Source: Campylobacter sp. LR291e
Lineage (GTDB): Bacteria; Campylobacterota; Campylobacteria; Campylobacterales; Campylobacteraceae
Length of the DNA stretch: 64,000 nt
Assembly: GCF_008633915.1 (NCBI RefSeq)
Contig: NZ_VJNV01000002.1
Coordinates: 1-64,000, forward strand
Reading direction: 5' to 3'
Below the pieces are notes generated by a model that saw only the letters and a list, made by a program, of their open reading frames with translations, searched no databases and was not told the origin of the DNA. Below, piece after piece: positions 9,183 through 18,432 of this stretch. The number at the start of each line of letters is the position of its first letter. Position 1 is the stretch's first letter. Both the position numbers and the translations under genes were made by a program.

Positions 9183-11242
9183 AGTCTTTCTTTATGTTTT
9201 TTTAAAATGTTTCTTACTTCAAATAGGAATTTTATATAACCACCCTTAAATTTATTTTTATTTGCCTTTATTAAGGCTTGACCTAATTTATAACTTAAAT
9301 GTTCTTTACATTTTAAGCTCTCTTCATAGTCTTCATATTTTTCAATGGGTGTTAAATGTTTAAGTTTTGATTTTTTATGTATATCAGCAATATAGCTTAA
9401 TACATAAGGCATCCTTATAAATCCCATTAAAGAATGAGAATTATCTATTATAGCTTTGCCAAGCTTATAGGAGAGTTGATTTTTAACCCTTAAAACAGCT
9501 CCCTTTGTAGTATGTAAATTTGGGTTATAAAACTTTGGGTTATAAAACTTATCAAAAGGAACTTTTGCGTTAAAGGCTAGCTCAAAAAAATCCCAAATAT
9601 CCTTACGATTTTTAAGATTTTCATTTGCATTTAAAAAATCTTGCAATACTTCTTTGCTAATGTCTGGTTTTTTGATATTTTTTAAACATATGGTCCAATT
9701 TGTTGGAAGGGTCGAATATTTAAGGAAAATATCACAAATTGCTATATGCCTATACAAAATAAAATGAATTGAATCAATATTTGGAATTTCTTTGATATAG
9801 GCTAAACTTTTTGTTTTTTTAATATCATCATATAAGCTCAATGTTTTTACCATAGTCTTTCTTTGTCCAAAGAAAAAATTATCACCTACCATGCCATTAA
9901 AACAGGATGTATAAAGTTCATTTTCTTTTAACCTTAAAAGACTTTGTGTTTTTGGAATTTTTGTCACCACTATATCAGGTCTTAATCTTATAATAAAATT
10001 GTATGTTATATTATTTTCTTTTTCATAATTTAAAATTTGATTTAAGCCTTCTTTCCAGCAATAAAGCATTTTGTATATATTTAATTGTGTTTTTACATTT
10101 GAGTTTTTATATCCTTTAATTTCTTTTTCAAAAATTTCTTCTTCATTTAATATTAAGATATCTTTTATATTTTGTATTGTTTTAAATATGTTTTTATTTG
10201 TTTTTAATGGCATACTTGTAGTATCTAATTTTTTATAAGTATTTGGCATATTGTTAATTAAAAAAGAAGTTTTTTCAATGTCCTTTGGATAAACAAAACC
10301 CGTGCATATTCTACCTACCCAACTCATATGAGAATGCCTAGCATGGCAAAGCCCAGGATATTCATAATGCTTATCCCAAGTACAAACAAATGCATCAGCA
10401 TTTAAGTTATCAATGAAAGTCTTATTAAATTCCTTAAAAATCTCTTCATAATTTCCTCTAATTTGCCCTGATATTAATACAGCTATTTTTAACGGCGAAT
10501 TTAAGGGTTTTTGTTCTAAATTAGCATAAAGTTTTTGTTTTTGTAAATAAAGTTCGTTTAAACTAGGATAATTTTGCCTTAAATTTTCATATATGATTTT
10601 TATAAAAGGAAGTTCTATATCATTTGTATTGTTTTGGGCTATTTCTACGAATAATAAATTAAGTAAGCGAGAAAAATTATGGTCTAAAAATGCTAAGTTT
10701 TTTTGATTATAAAAATATAATAAAAGCTTTGTTAAAAAATATTGCTTTGTCAAGGTTTCAAGCTTGGTATTTGCATACATAATAATGATTTTTTTAAAAA
10801 TCATTTCATCTAAGCATTTTGCCTTTATTAGTTCATTTATTGCAAAATTTAAAACCAAGGTCTTAAGACCCCCCCCATAACATAAATCAAGCTTTAAAAG
10901 CTCATTTAATGGGCTAAATTGTTTTGTTAGGGTAAGATAATATATATTTGATTCTATGTTATTTTGCAATTTATCATTTTCAATTTTTTCAAGTGTTGTT
11001 AGAAAATTTAATATATTTTTAGCTTCTTCAAAACCTATATATTTTTTGTCAATTAATGCTTGAATGTGTTCTTTGCTAAGCCTTAAAACTAGTTCTTTAA
11101 GTTCTATAATTTTGCCTGTATTTGCTAAAAAATTTATATATTCAAGTATTAAATTTTCATCTTTTTGATAGTATTTTTCATATAAATTACAAGTTTTTTC
11201 AAAATTCCATTCTTGTTTAGCCATTTTTATAGATTTTCGCAT
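9179..11242 (-). CDS. Phase-variable glycosyltransferase with helical N-domain and LSYKLG tail
   Basis: 687 residues in three parts. Residues 1-240 are helical, TPR-like (EWNFEKTCNLYEKYYQKDE and similar). Residues 250-560 are a probable glycosyltransferase: LKIAVLISGQIRGNYEEIF, NADAFVCTWDKHYE and NFIIRLRPDIVVTK, a pattern seen in Campylobacter capsule/LOS transferases. Residues 590-687 are the repeat domain with two LSYKLG copies. A run of eight G (C8 on the plus strand, 10869-10876) encodes Gly-Gly-Gly at about residue 122; at G8 the frame is open, so the gene is ON in this sequence. The ATG at 11242 has AAAGGA five bases upstream. It is the first gene of the tightly overlapping glycan operon. 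Acceptor and donor are unknown. Confidence 0.72.
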   Translation of the reverse strand: MRKSIKMAKQEWNFEKTCNLYEKYYQKDENLILEYINFLANTGKIIELKELVLRLSKEHIQALIDKKYIGFEEAKNILNFLTTLEKIENDKLQNNIESNIYYLTLTKQFSPLNELLKLDLCYGGGLKTLVLNFAINELIKAKCLDEMIFKKIIIMYANTKLETLTKQYFLTKLLLYFYNQKNLAFLDHNFSRLLNLLFVEIAQNNTNDIELPFIKIIYENLRQNYPSLNELYLQKQKLYANLEQKPLNSPLKIAVLISGQIRGNYEEIFKEFNKTFIDNLNADAFVCTWDKHYEYPGLCHARHSHMSWVGRICTGFVYPKDIEKTSFLINNMPNTYKKLDTTSMPLKTNKNIFKTIQNIKDILILNEEEIFEKEIKGYKNSNVKTQLNIYKMLYCWKEGLNQILNYEKENNITYNFIIRLRPDIVVTKIPKTQSLLRLKENELYTSCFNGMVGDNFFFGQRKTMVKTLSLYDDIKKTKSLAYIKEIPNIDSIHFILYRHIAICDIFLKYSTLPTNWTICLKNIKKPDISKEVLQDFLNANENLKNRKDIWDFFELAFNAKVPFDKFYNPKFYNPNLHTTKGAVLRVKNQLSYKLGKAIIDNSHSLMGFIRMPYVLSYIADIHKKSKLKHLTPIEKYEDYEESLKCKEHLSYKLGQALIKANKNKFKGGYIKFLFEVRNILKKHKERL
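10869..10876 (-). repeat. G8 contingency tract
   Basis: Eight consecutive C on the plus strand (G on the coding strand) inside the first third of the 687-residue glycosyltransferase gene. Campylobacter tracts of eight or more G commonly slip during replication, so loss or gain of one base would end the protein shortly after residue 122. Confidence 0.8.
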
Positions 11243-11321
11243 AAATATCCTTTAATTGTGAAAGCTTAATTATAATTGTAAAATCTTTAATCTATTTTAA
11301 AAAATTTCCGTTTTTTTAAAT

Positions 11322-11759
11322 TTATGCCCTTATATCCCAGAAAAAATCTATCCATTCCTTTGTTTTTTTGACCTTAAAATCAGGCTTAATGATAGCTGCT
11401 TTTTTGTAAAAAATAGTGGCTATTTTAAATTCTATTAAGGGGTATTTTTCTTTTAATATATTATTAATTGCTACTAAACTTTCTCCACTATCTACTATAT
11501 CATCGATTACTAAAACCCTTTCAAAGCCACTTAAATCAGGGATATTAAAGATTTTTATATTATCTAGTTTATTTGTATCATCATAGTGGATTGAATTTAT
11601 GCAAAATAAAGAGCGGTTATTTAAAATAACAGCTAAGGAATGTGCTAAACTCATACCCCCTCTTGCAACAGCTACCAAGGCTTGAGGATTAAATTTTTTA
11701 ATATCCTTTGCAAGTGTTTTAACATCCTTTTTAAATTCATTAAAGCTATAAAATTTCAT
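11322..11759 (-). CDS. Type I phosphoribosyltransferase
   Basis: 145 residues with the PRPP-binding motif RVLVIDDIVDSGESLVA at about residue 80 and the dimer/PPi loop VAVARGGMSLA at about residue 30. The size and the ending (KEWIDFFWDI) resemble xanthine/hypoxanthine phosphoribosyltransferases of the Gpt type. It would convert a free purine base plus PRPP to a nucleotide. The next gene is an NCS2 purine permease 7 bases downstream, giving an uptake-plus-salvage pair, an order I also recall in C. jejuni. Confidence 0.85.
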   Translation of the reverse strand: MKFYSFNEFKKDVKTLAKDIKKFNPQALVAVARGGMSLAHSLAVILNNRSLFCINSIHYDDTNKLDNIKIFNIPDLSGFERVLVIDDIVDSGESLVAINNILKEKYPLIEFKIATIFYKKAAIIKPDFKVKKTKEWIDFFWDIRA

Positions 11760-11766
11760 ATTTTTC

Positions 11767-13083
11767 CTAATTAAAAAATTGTAAGATAAAAACTGCTAGA
11801 CAAATCAAGCTAATGATTAAAATACCAGCATTTAAGTCTTTAAATTCTCTTTTTAAAATTTTCATTATCAAATAGCCCATAAAACCAAAGGCAAAACCTG
11901 TAGTAATTGAGTAAGTTAAAGGCATCATAATTATAGTAAAAAAGGCAGATACGCTAATACTTGAATCCTTAAAATTTATGTGTTTAACTTCATCAAACAT
12001 TAAAATTCCAACCACTACTAAAACAGGATAAATAGCATTTGCAGGAATAGCCTTAAAAAGAGGCAAGAAAAAAAGGCTTAATAAAAAGCAAAATCCAACT
12101 ACAAATATGCTTAAACCAGTCCTAGCCCCACTTTCAACCCCCGTTGAACTTTCTATAAAAGCAGTCACCGTTGAGGTCCCCATTAATGCTCCACAAGTTG
12201 AAGCTGTTGCGTCGCTTAAAAGTGTTTTTGAAAGCTTTTTTTCGCCATTTTTACTTTCAAAAATTCCACCCCTTGCCCCAACGCTTGTAATAGTGCCTAT
12301 ACTATCAAAAAGCTGGGTTATAAAAAAGGTTAAAATGATAGGCAAAAAGGCTAAATTTAAAACTGATTTTATATCAAGGGCTAGAAAAATTTCACCAAGC
12401 CCACCATTTTTACTAAAATTTGGCAAGGAAAAAATTTCACTAGGCAAGCTAGCATTATTTATATTAAAGACCCAAGCTATAATAGAAGCACTAAAAATAG
12501 CTATTATAAAAGCACCCTTTAAATTTAAACTTCTAAAAAAAAGTATTAAAATAAGGCTAAAAATGCCAAATAAAACCCCGCTATCTTTAAAATCTCCAAG
12601 CCCTACTAAAACTGCATCATTTTTTACCACAATACCCATTTGTTGCAGTCCTAAAAAGGCTATAAAGGTACCAATCCCAGCACAAATTGCATATCTTAAA
12701 TCAATAGGAATACTTTTAATAATCCAAAGTCTAAATTTAGTTAAAGCTAAAAGTAAAAAGATAAAACCAGAAACAAATACAGCTCCCAACGCACTTTGCC
12801 AAGGTACATTTAAGGCTAAGCACACAGAAAAGGCAAAATAAGCATTCATACCCATTCCAACACTCATAGCAATAGGGGTATTTGCGTAAAAGGCGTTAAA
12901 GATACAAGCAAGGGCAGTTATTAAAGCAGTAGCACATATTAATGCATCAAAGGGCATTCCTGCACTACTCATAATATTTGCATTAACAGGGATTATATAA
13001 AGCATGGTTAAAAAAGTGGTAATACCGGCGATAATTTCAGTTTTTACATCGCTTTGATTTTCTTTTAACTTGAAAAAATCCAT
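11767..13083 (-). CDS. NCS2-family purine permease
   Basis: 438 residues and about 12-14 membrane spans. It begins with the typical COG2252 segment (MDFFKLKENQSDVKTEIIAG followed by TTFLTMLYIIPVNANIM). The signature GVESGARTGLSI and the segment FDSIGTITSVG are conserved in AzgA/GhxP/AdeP-type proton symporters for adenine, guanine or hypoxanthine. It sits between mqnE and the phosphoribosyltransferase gene, all leftward with gaps under 10 bases. Purine uptake fits that partner; the exact base is not determined. Confidence 0.85.
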   Translation of the reverse strand: MDFFKLKENQSDVKTEIIAGITTFLTMLYIIPVNANIMSSAGMPFDALICATALITALACIFNAFYANTPIAMSVGMGMNAYFAFSVCLALNVPWQSALGAVFVSGFIFLLLALTKFRLWIIKSIPIDLRYAICAGIGTFIAFLGLQQMGIVVKNDAVLVGLGDFKDSGVLFGIFSLILILFFRSLNLKGAFIIAIFSASIIAWVFNINNASLPSEIFSLPNFSKNGGLGEIFLALDIKSVLNLAFLPIILTFFITQLFDSIGTITSVGARGGIFESKNGEKKLSKTLLSDATASTCGALMGTSTVTAFIESSTGVESGARTGLSIFVVGFCFLLSLFFLPLFKAIPANAIYPVLVVVGILMFDEVKHINFKDSSISVSAFFTIIMMPLTYSITTGFAFGFMGYLIMKILKREFKDLNAGILIISLICLAVFILQFFN

Positions 13084-13086
13084 TTA

Positions 13087-14151
13087 TCAATAAACCTTCA
13101 ACTCGTTATAAAGGCTATCTCTTTCAACAGGGATTAAATTTGAAGTTTTAATAAGTTCTAAAAATAGGTCTAAACTAGCCCCATTAGCACTCTTTGCTCC
13201 ACCTGCACTTTGAATGCTTTCTTTTTCTATAGTGCCATCTAGGTCATTTGCTCCAAATTCTTGTGCTACCATAGCCAAATTTAAGCCCATAGTAGCCCAG
13301 TAAGCCTTGATATTTTTTATATTATCAAGCACTAGTCTAGAAATTGCTATAGTTTTTAGAATTTCTTCGCTATCCATAATTTTATTTGCCTTTAAAAAAT
13401 TGTTATTACTTTGCCAAACAAGAGGTATAAAGGCATTAAAACCATTTGTTTTATCTTGCAATTTTCTAAGTCTTAATAAATGGTCGCTTCTGTGTTTTTT
13501 TTCTTCAATGTGTCCAAAAAGCATAGTAGAATTACTTTTTTTATTTTTATTATGCCAAAGTTCGTGTATTTTAAGCCAGTTATCGCTACTTACCTTACCA
13601 TGACAAATTTTTTTACGAATTTCTTCATCAAAAATTTCAGCACCCCCACCAGGCATTGAATCAACACCATATTCTAGCATTTTGTCAATAACTTCTTCAT
13701 AAGACATATCAAAGCGACGTTTTAAAAAATCAATCTCAGCGGCAGTCATTGCTTTAATGTGTAAATTTGGATACTTTTCTTTAATCATTTTAAAAATTTC
13801 TAAATACCATTGCCAAGAACTATCTTTGTTGTGTGCTGAAACTATATGAATTTCTTTTGTACCTCTTTTAACCGTTTCATCAACTATACTCATAATCTCT
13901 CCATAATCCATTTTATAAGGATTTGGATTTTTACGATGTGCTGAAAAAGCACAGAATTTACAAGTATCAGCACAAATATTTGTAGGATTTATGTGGCGAT
14001 TTATATTAAAATAAACCTTTTTTCCGTGTAAGGCCTTTCTTTTTTCGTGGGCAAATTTAGCTAGTTCAAAAAGGTCTAAGTCCCAAAGTTTATTTACATC
14101 CTCATCTTTGATTCTCTCGCCTTTTTCAAGGGTATTTAGTAAGCTTTTCAT
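13087..14151 (-). CDS. mqnE: Aminodeoxyfutalosine synthase MqnE
   Basis: 354-residue radical SAM enzyme. The cluster motif CADTCKFC (Cx3Cx2C) is at about residue 58 in a HINPTNIC context, followed by FSAHRKNPNPY and EIHIVSAHNKDSSW. Members of this group act in the futalosine route to menaquinone, which campylobacters use instead of the Men pathway. MqnE rather than MqnC is preferred because of the GTKEIHIVSAHN and PGGGAEIFDEEIR segments and synteny with Cj1368 as I recall it. It is the first gene of the leftward unit with the purine permease and phosphoribosyltransferase, diverging from the GlnD-like gene. Confidence 0.85.
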   Translation of the reverse strand: MKSLLNTLEKGERIKDEDVNKLWDLDLFELAKFAHEKRKALHGKKVYFNINRHINPTNICADTCKFCAFSAHRKNPNPYKMDYGEIMSIVDETVKRGTKEIHIVSAHNKDSSWQWYLEIFKMIKEKYPNLHIKAMTAAEIDFLKRRFDMSYEEVIDKMLEYGVDSMPGGGAEIFDEEIRKKICHGKVSSDNWLKIHELWHNKNKKSNSTMLFGHIEEKKHRSDHLLRLRKLQDKTNGFNAFIPLVWQSNNNFLKANKIMDSEEILKTIAISRLVLDNIKNIKAYWATMGLNLAMVAQEFGANDLDGTIEKESIQSAGGAKSANGASLDLFLELIKTSNLIPVERDSLYNELKVY

Positions 14152-14278
14152 GTATTTTTCCGTGTTAAAATGTGAAGATTTATTATAAGCTTTCTTATAT
14201 AAAAAAAAGTTTATAAAAAAGTCAATTTCAAAGATAAATTCGCTAAAATAAATTTTTAAATTTTATAAAGGTTATGTT

Positions 14279-16606
14279 TTGATTGAAAGTATTGAAAAGT
14301 TAAAAATGGAGCTTAAACTTTATAAAGCCCAGTATTTTAAGCATTTTTTAAAACAAGGTTCTTTTGCCTTGCATCATTGTAAAGAAATGGATAATTTTAT
14401 AAAAAAAGCCCTTGATATAGTGCTAATAAACTGCTTTGAAAGCTTTTTACCACCAAATGATAAAATCCCTCTTTGCATAATAGCAAATAAACAATATGCT
14501 AAATTTAGCCTTTGTGCAAATGAGGTTTTGCCATTGCTTTTCATATACAAGGATGTTGAGGCCTATCATATAAAATCAATCATTAAGGCCTTAATAGTGG
14601 TTTTAAATGATATACATTTACAAATTGATTATGTCATAATAGAACTTGATGGCTTAAAAAATATAGCTAAAAATGAACTTAAACAAAATATCATTCAAAC
14701 ACGTTTTATATGCGGTTGTAAGCCTTTATTTAAGGATATTAAAGAATGTTTTGAAAATGCCTTAAAAGAAGAAAAAGAACATTTTGCAAGTGAGTTGTTA
14801 AATAAGCTTAGTTTAGATGCCCTGCCTTTTTTAAAGCAAGAATTTGATATAAAAAAGGATTTTGGTGGCTTAAATACTCAAAGAAATTTGGATGATTTAT
14901 TAACCTTATTTAAAAATTCGCCAAAAAATTATGCCTTAAATTTCATAGATGAAAAGGATTTAAGTGAGCTTCGTTTGGCAAGTGATTTTTTAATGTCTTT
15001 AAAATCGGCTATGAATTTACAAGCAAATAAAGATGAAAATATTTTTTTATTAAATAATATACAAGAAATAGCCCAGCTAATGTATAAAAAGGATAAAAAG
15101 AATTTAAAGGCAAGTGAAATTTTAGTACAAAAGGCCTTGCAAAGTATGCACACGGTGGCACTTTATTCTGCTTTTTTGGCCTTTAAAATACAAAATAATA
15201 ATTTAAATAGTGATTATAAAAGTTTTATTGATGCCTTAAATTATTTAGTCTTGCTTGAAGATAAAGAACAAAGCTTTGATATAAATTTTGTATTTAATCT
15301 TAAAAATTTAGTTTTTCATAAAAAAGATATGCAAAAGGCTATGTCAATGTTTAAACAAATTTTATATAAAAAACATAGTTTTGATATAGTTAAATTACTA
15401 CTTGATACGGGTTTTTTAAAAGAACTTTTTAAGCCCTTTATGAATGCAAGATTTTTAATAGATGAAGAAGAAGAATATAGCTTTGATATACAGGCTTTGC
15501 TTACTTTACAAGCCTTTGAACAAAGCGATGAGGGAATTTTTATCTCTTTAAAAGATGAAGAAAAATTTATTATAAAACTTGTTATTTTAATGAGTGCAAT
15601 TAGTTATGAAAATGAAGTTTCTCTAGCCAGTATTTTTAGAAATTATGTAATGAAATTTAATGTAAAAAGTGAGAATTTAGAACTTGGTTTAAAGCTTTTA
15701 AAAAATTATAATGCCCTTAAAAATATGGTAGAAAAAGAAGATATTTTTAATCCTTTGATAATTTGTAATCTACTTTCAAGACTTGAAAATCAAAAAAGTT
15801 TAGAACTTTTAAATTCACTCACAAAGCTTAAAGCAAGGGTTTTAAATAAGCATATCTTTTTTTTTAAGGGCTTAACAAGATTGTTTGAAAACGCTAAACA
15901 AGGCTTTGAGGATGAAAATTTACTAGATGAAACTACAAGGCGAGTCAAAAAAGAATTAACACTAAAAAGAACGAAATTCTTTCTTGATGCAGGTGAGTAT
16001 TTGCAAGATAAAATTTTACATATAAAATCAAATTTATTTATCATTAAAAATAGCTTTGAAGACATAGTAAATATAGCAAAAATAGCCAAAGAAAATGAGT
16101 TAAAATTTTGGTTTAGTAATGAACTTAACTTAAATTTGCAAGTTGTTGCAAGTAAGGGTTTTAATTTTGAAGTAATCTTACTTGCCTTATCAAATTTAAA
16201 TCTTATTTTTATGAATTTCTTTGAGTTATATGATGATAAAATTTATCTAAAATTTGAGTATGATGATGTCATCAGCATAGAACAAAGAAATAAATTAGCA
16301 CAGCTTTTAAATTCAAATTTAGCAAATTTTCATAAAAGAAAAATTAAAAAACCATTGATTAAAAAAGATGAATTAAAATTTGACTTAAATTATTCAAAAA
16401 TTTATGCAAAATTAAATTTAAATGCTAAGGACCAGCAGGGTTTAGTGGCGTTTTTAATGAGTAATTTTAATAAATTTAATTTAATTCTTTGTGCGGCAAA
16501 GATACAAACTATACGACAAAGGACTAGAAATACCTTTATTTTTCAAAAAAATGAGGCCTTGCTAAATAATGCAAATGAGCTAATAAATTCTTTAATAAGT
16601 GAGTGA
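14279..16606 (+). CDS. GlnD-like protein lacking nucleotidyltransferase and HD motifs
   Basis: 775 residues. The layout follows GlnD uridylyltransferases: an N-terminal nucleotidyltransferase-like region (residues 50-160, ending TRFICGCKPLFKDI, like the post-catalytic helix of GlnD), a long helical middle, and C-terminal ACT-like sequence (LNAKDQQGLVAFLMSNFNKF, then CAAKIQTIRQRTRNTFIFQK). The catalytic GGxGRGE/DIDL motif is missing, and I see no HxxxHD of the HD domain. The start is TTG at 14279 with AAAGG nearby; the ATG at codon 10 is an alternative. The stop overlaps the region before glmS, so the two are likely cotranscribed. Probably a sensor or scaffold rather than an active enzyme; function unknown. 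Confidence 0.65.
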   Translation: MIESIEKLKMELKLYKAQYFKHFLKQGSFALHHCKEMDNFIKKALDIVLINCFESFLPPNDKIPLCIIANKQYAKFSLCANEVLPLLFIYKDVEAYHIKSIIKALIVVLNDIHLQIDYVIIELDGLKNIAKNELKQNIIQTRFICGCKPLFKDIKECFENALKEEKEHFASELLNKLSLDALPFLKQEFDIKKDFGGLNTQRNLDDLLTLFKNSPKNYALNFIDEKDLSELRLASDFLMSLKSAMNLQANKDENIFLLNNIQEIAQLMYKKDKKNLKASEILVQKALQSMHTVALYSAFLAFKIQNNNLNSDYKSFIDALNYLVLLEDKEQSFDINFVFNLKNLVFHKKDMQKAMSMFKQILYKKHSFDIVKLLLDTGFLKELFKPFMNARFLIDEEEEYSFDIQALLTLQAFEQSDEGIFISLKDEEKFIIKLVILMSAISYENEVSLASIFRNYVMKFNVKSENLELGLKLLKNYNALKNMVEKEDIFNPLIICNLLSRLENQKSLELLNSLTKLKARVLNKHIFFFKGLTRLFENAKQGFEDENLLDETTRRVKKELTLKRTKFFLDAGEYLQDKILHIKSNLFIIKNSFEDIVNIAKIAKENELKFWFSNELNLNLQVVASKGFNFEVILLALSNLNLIFMNFFELYDDKIYLKFEYDDVISIEQRNKLAQLLNSNLANFHKRKIKKPLIKKDELKFDLNYSKIYAKLNLNAKDQQGLVAFLMSNFNKFNLILCAAKIQTIRQRTRNTFIFQKNEALLNNANELINSLISE

Positions 16607-16608
16607 AA

Positions 16609-18405
16609 ATGTGCGGAATCGTAGGTTACATAGGCAAAAATGAAAAAAAAGAAGTGATTTTAAATGGGCTTAAAGAACTTGAATACAGAGGTTATGATAG
16701 TGCTGGAATGGCCGTTTTAAAAGATGATGATTTAAGTTTTTTTAAGGCTGTTGGAAAGCTTGAAAATTTGGCAAATAAATGTAAAAATTTCACAAGCGAT
16801 GGCTTTGGACTTGCAATAGGGCATACAAGATGGGCTACGCATGGAAAACCTACTGAGATAAATGCCCACCCTCACCTTGGGCAATATTCTTGTATTATAC
16901 ATAATGGTATTATAGAAAATTATAAAGAATTAAAAGAAAAACTAGAAAATAAAGGCATTAGTTTTTTAAGTCAAACAGATACTGAGATTGTCGTACAACT
17001 CTTTGAATATTATGCAAGGGAAGAAAAGGACGCATTTAAAGCATTTACAAAATGCGTTAAAGAGTTAAAAGGGGCTTTTGCTATTTTGTTAATTACTAAA
17101 AAAGATAAGGAAAAAATATTTTTTGCAAAAAATGCTGCCCCTTTGATAATAGGTAAAAAAGAAGATGAAAGATTTTTTGCCTCTGGCGATGCAGCTTTGA
17201 TAGGACTTTGCGAGGAAGTTTGTTATTTAGAAGATTTAAGTTATGGTTATGTAGATAATAAAAAAATAGTACTTTTTGAAAATGACAAAGAAAAAAGTAT
17301 AAGCTTTTCTAAGCTTCATTCTAATAAATTATACGCTCAAAAAGATGGCTTTCGCTTTTTTATGGAAAAAGAAATTTATGAACAAAGTCGCGTTTTAAGC
17401 GAGGTTTTAATGGGAAGAATTGATGGGGGGAAGGTTATATTTGATGAGCTTTTAAACAAGGATTTAAGCAAATTTGATGAGATTACGCTTTGTGCTTGTG
17501 GGACAAGCTATCATGCAGCCTTAACTAGCATGTATTTATTTGAAAGAATAGCTAAGATAAAGGCAAGGGTTGAAATAGCAAGTGAATTTCGCTATAGAGA
17601 GCCTTTAATAAAACAAAATAGCCTTTTTGTAGTAATTTCTCAAAGTGGAGAAACAGCTGATACCTTAGAGGCCTTAAAGATCGCAAAAAAGGCAAATGCT
17701 TTTACCCTTGCAATTTGCAATGTGGATAATTCAAGTATAGTAAGATTAGCTGATTTATCCTTGCTTACAAGGGCTGGTATTGAAAAGGGGGTTGCTTCTA
17801 CAAAGGCCTTTGCTACACAAATTTTAACCCTTTGGATGTTAGCAATTTATATAGCACAAAAAAAGGATTATAAGGTAGAAAATGAAATTAATGCCCTTTT
17901 GCATACGCCAAATTGCGTTGTAGTAAAGCAAGAATTGCACGAAAAAATTCATCGCCTTAGTAAAAGATATCTTGATGGACATGGCTTTTTTTACATAGGA
18001 AGAGATATTTTTTATCCATTAGCTTTAGAAGGGGCGTTAAAGCTTAAAGAACTTTCGTATTTACATGCAGAAGGCTATCCAGCCGGTGAAATGAAACATG
18101 GACCTATAGCCTTAGTAGATTCAAAACTTTATACTATAGTTTTAATGCCTGAGCATTGTTTATACGATAAAACTCGTTCAAATGCCCAGGAACTAGTGGC
18201 ACGCGATTCAACGCTTTTAACAATTTCTCCTATAGAATTTGATTTAAGCGATGATTTTATAAAGATAAATGAACAAAGTCATCAAATGTGTGAATTCTTT
18301 GAAATGATGATAATAATACAACTTCTAGCTATGGAAATTTCAATTCGCCTAGGAAACGATGTAGATATGCCTAGAAATCTTGCAAAGAGTGTCACGGTGG
18401 AGTAA
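16609..18405 (+). CDS. glmS: Glutamine-fructose-6-phosphate aminotransferase
   Basis: 598 residues starting MCGIVGYIG. The ATG at 16609 is chosen over the in-frame GTG at 16603 because Cys2 must become the N-terminal nucleophile of the class II glutaminase. Glutaminase domain: residues 1-225 (GHTRWATHGKP, HNGIIENY). Two SIS domains follow (CACGTSYHAALTS, ISQSGETADT; FYIGRD, ELSYLHAEGYPAGEMKHGP), ending in LAKSVTVE. It makes glucosamine-6-phosphate, the entry point to UDP-GlcNAc for peptidoglycan, lipid A and glycans. A strong stem-loop follows the stop directly. There is no sign of a glmS ribozyme upstream. Confidence 0.96.
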   Translation: MCGIVGYIGKNEKKEVILNGLKELEYRGYDSAGMAVLKDDDLSFFKAVGKLENLANKCKNFTSDGFGLAIGHTRWATHGKPTEINAHPHLGQYSCIIHNGIIENYKELKEKLENKGISFLSQTDTEIVVQLFEYYAREEKDAFKAFTKCVKELKGAFAILLITKKDKEKIFFAKNAAPLIIGKKEDERFFASGDAALIGLCEEVCYLEDLSYGYVDNKKIVLFENDKEKSISFSKLHSNKLYAQKDGFRFFMEKEIYEQSRVLSEVLMGRIDGGKVIFDELLNKDLSKFDEITLCACGTSYHAALTSMYLFERIAKIKARVEIASEFRYREPLIKQNSLFVVISQSGETADTLEALKIAKKANAFTLAICNVDNSSIVRLADLSLLTRAGIEKGVASTKAFATQILTLWMLAIYIAQKKDYKVENEINALLHTPNCVVVKQELHEKIHRLSKRYLDGHGFFYIGRDIFYPLALEGALKLKELSYLHAEGYPAGEMKHGPIALVDSKLYTIVLMPEHCLYDKTRSNAQELVARDSTLLTISPIEFDLSDDFIKINEQSHQMCEFFEMMIIIQLLAMEISIRLGNDVDMPRNLAKSVTVE

Positions 18406-18432
18406 AAAGTGCAAAGCTATTTTGCACTTTTT
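18404..18432. terminator. Bidirectional terminator between glmS and the ankyrin gene
   Basis: Perfect 12-base inverted repeat (AAAAAGTGCAAA / TTTGCACTTTTT) around a 5-base loop. It begins within the glmS stop codon, and the ankyrin gene's stop lies in and beside its loop. The A/T flanks give a U tract on both strands, suiting two converging genes. Confidence 0.8.

Noticed and set aside
12107-12841. 244-codon plus-strand frame inside the NCS2 permease
   Set aside because: Composition (Lys, Ile, Pro-rich) is that of an antisense shadow of a hydrophobic membrane protein; the minus-strand permease is clear.
16603-16608. GTG start two codons upstream for glmS
   Set aside because: It would bury the catalytic N-terminal Cys behind Met-Lys-Met, incompatible with the glutaminase mechanism.
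17424-17430. G6 run in glmS, C6 at about 44391 and G6 at about 53395 as possible phase-variation tracts
   Set aside because: Six bases is below the length at which Campylobacter tracts usually slip, and the genes are housekeeping or single-copy functions where switching off would be harmful.
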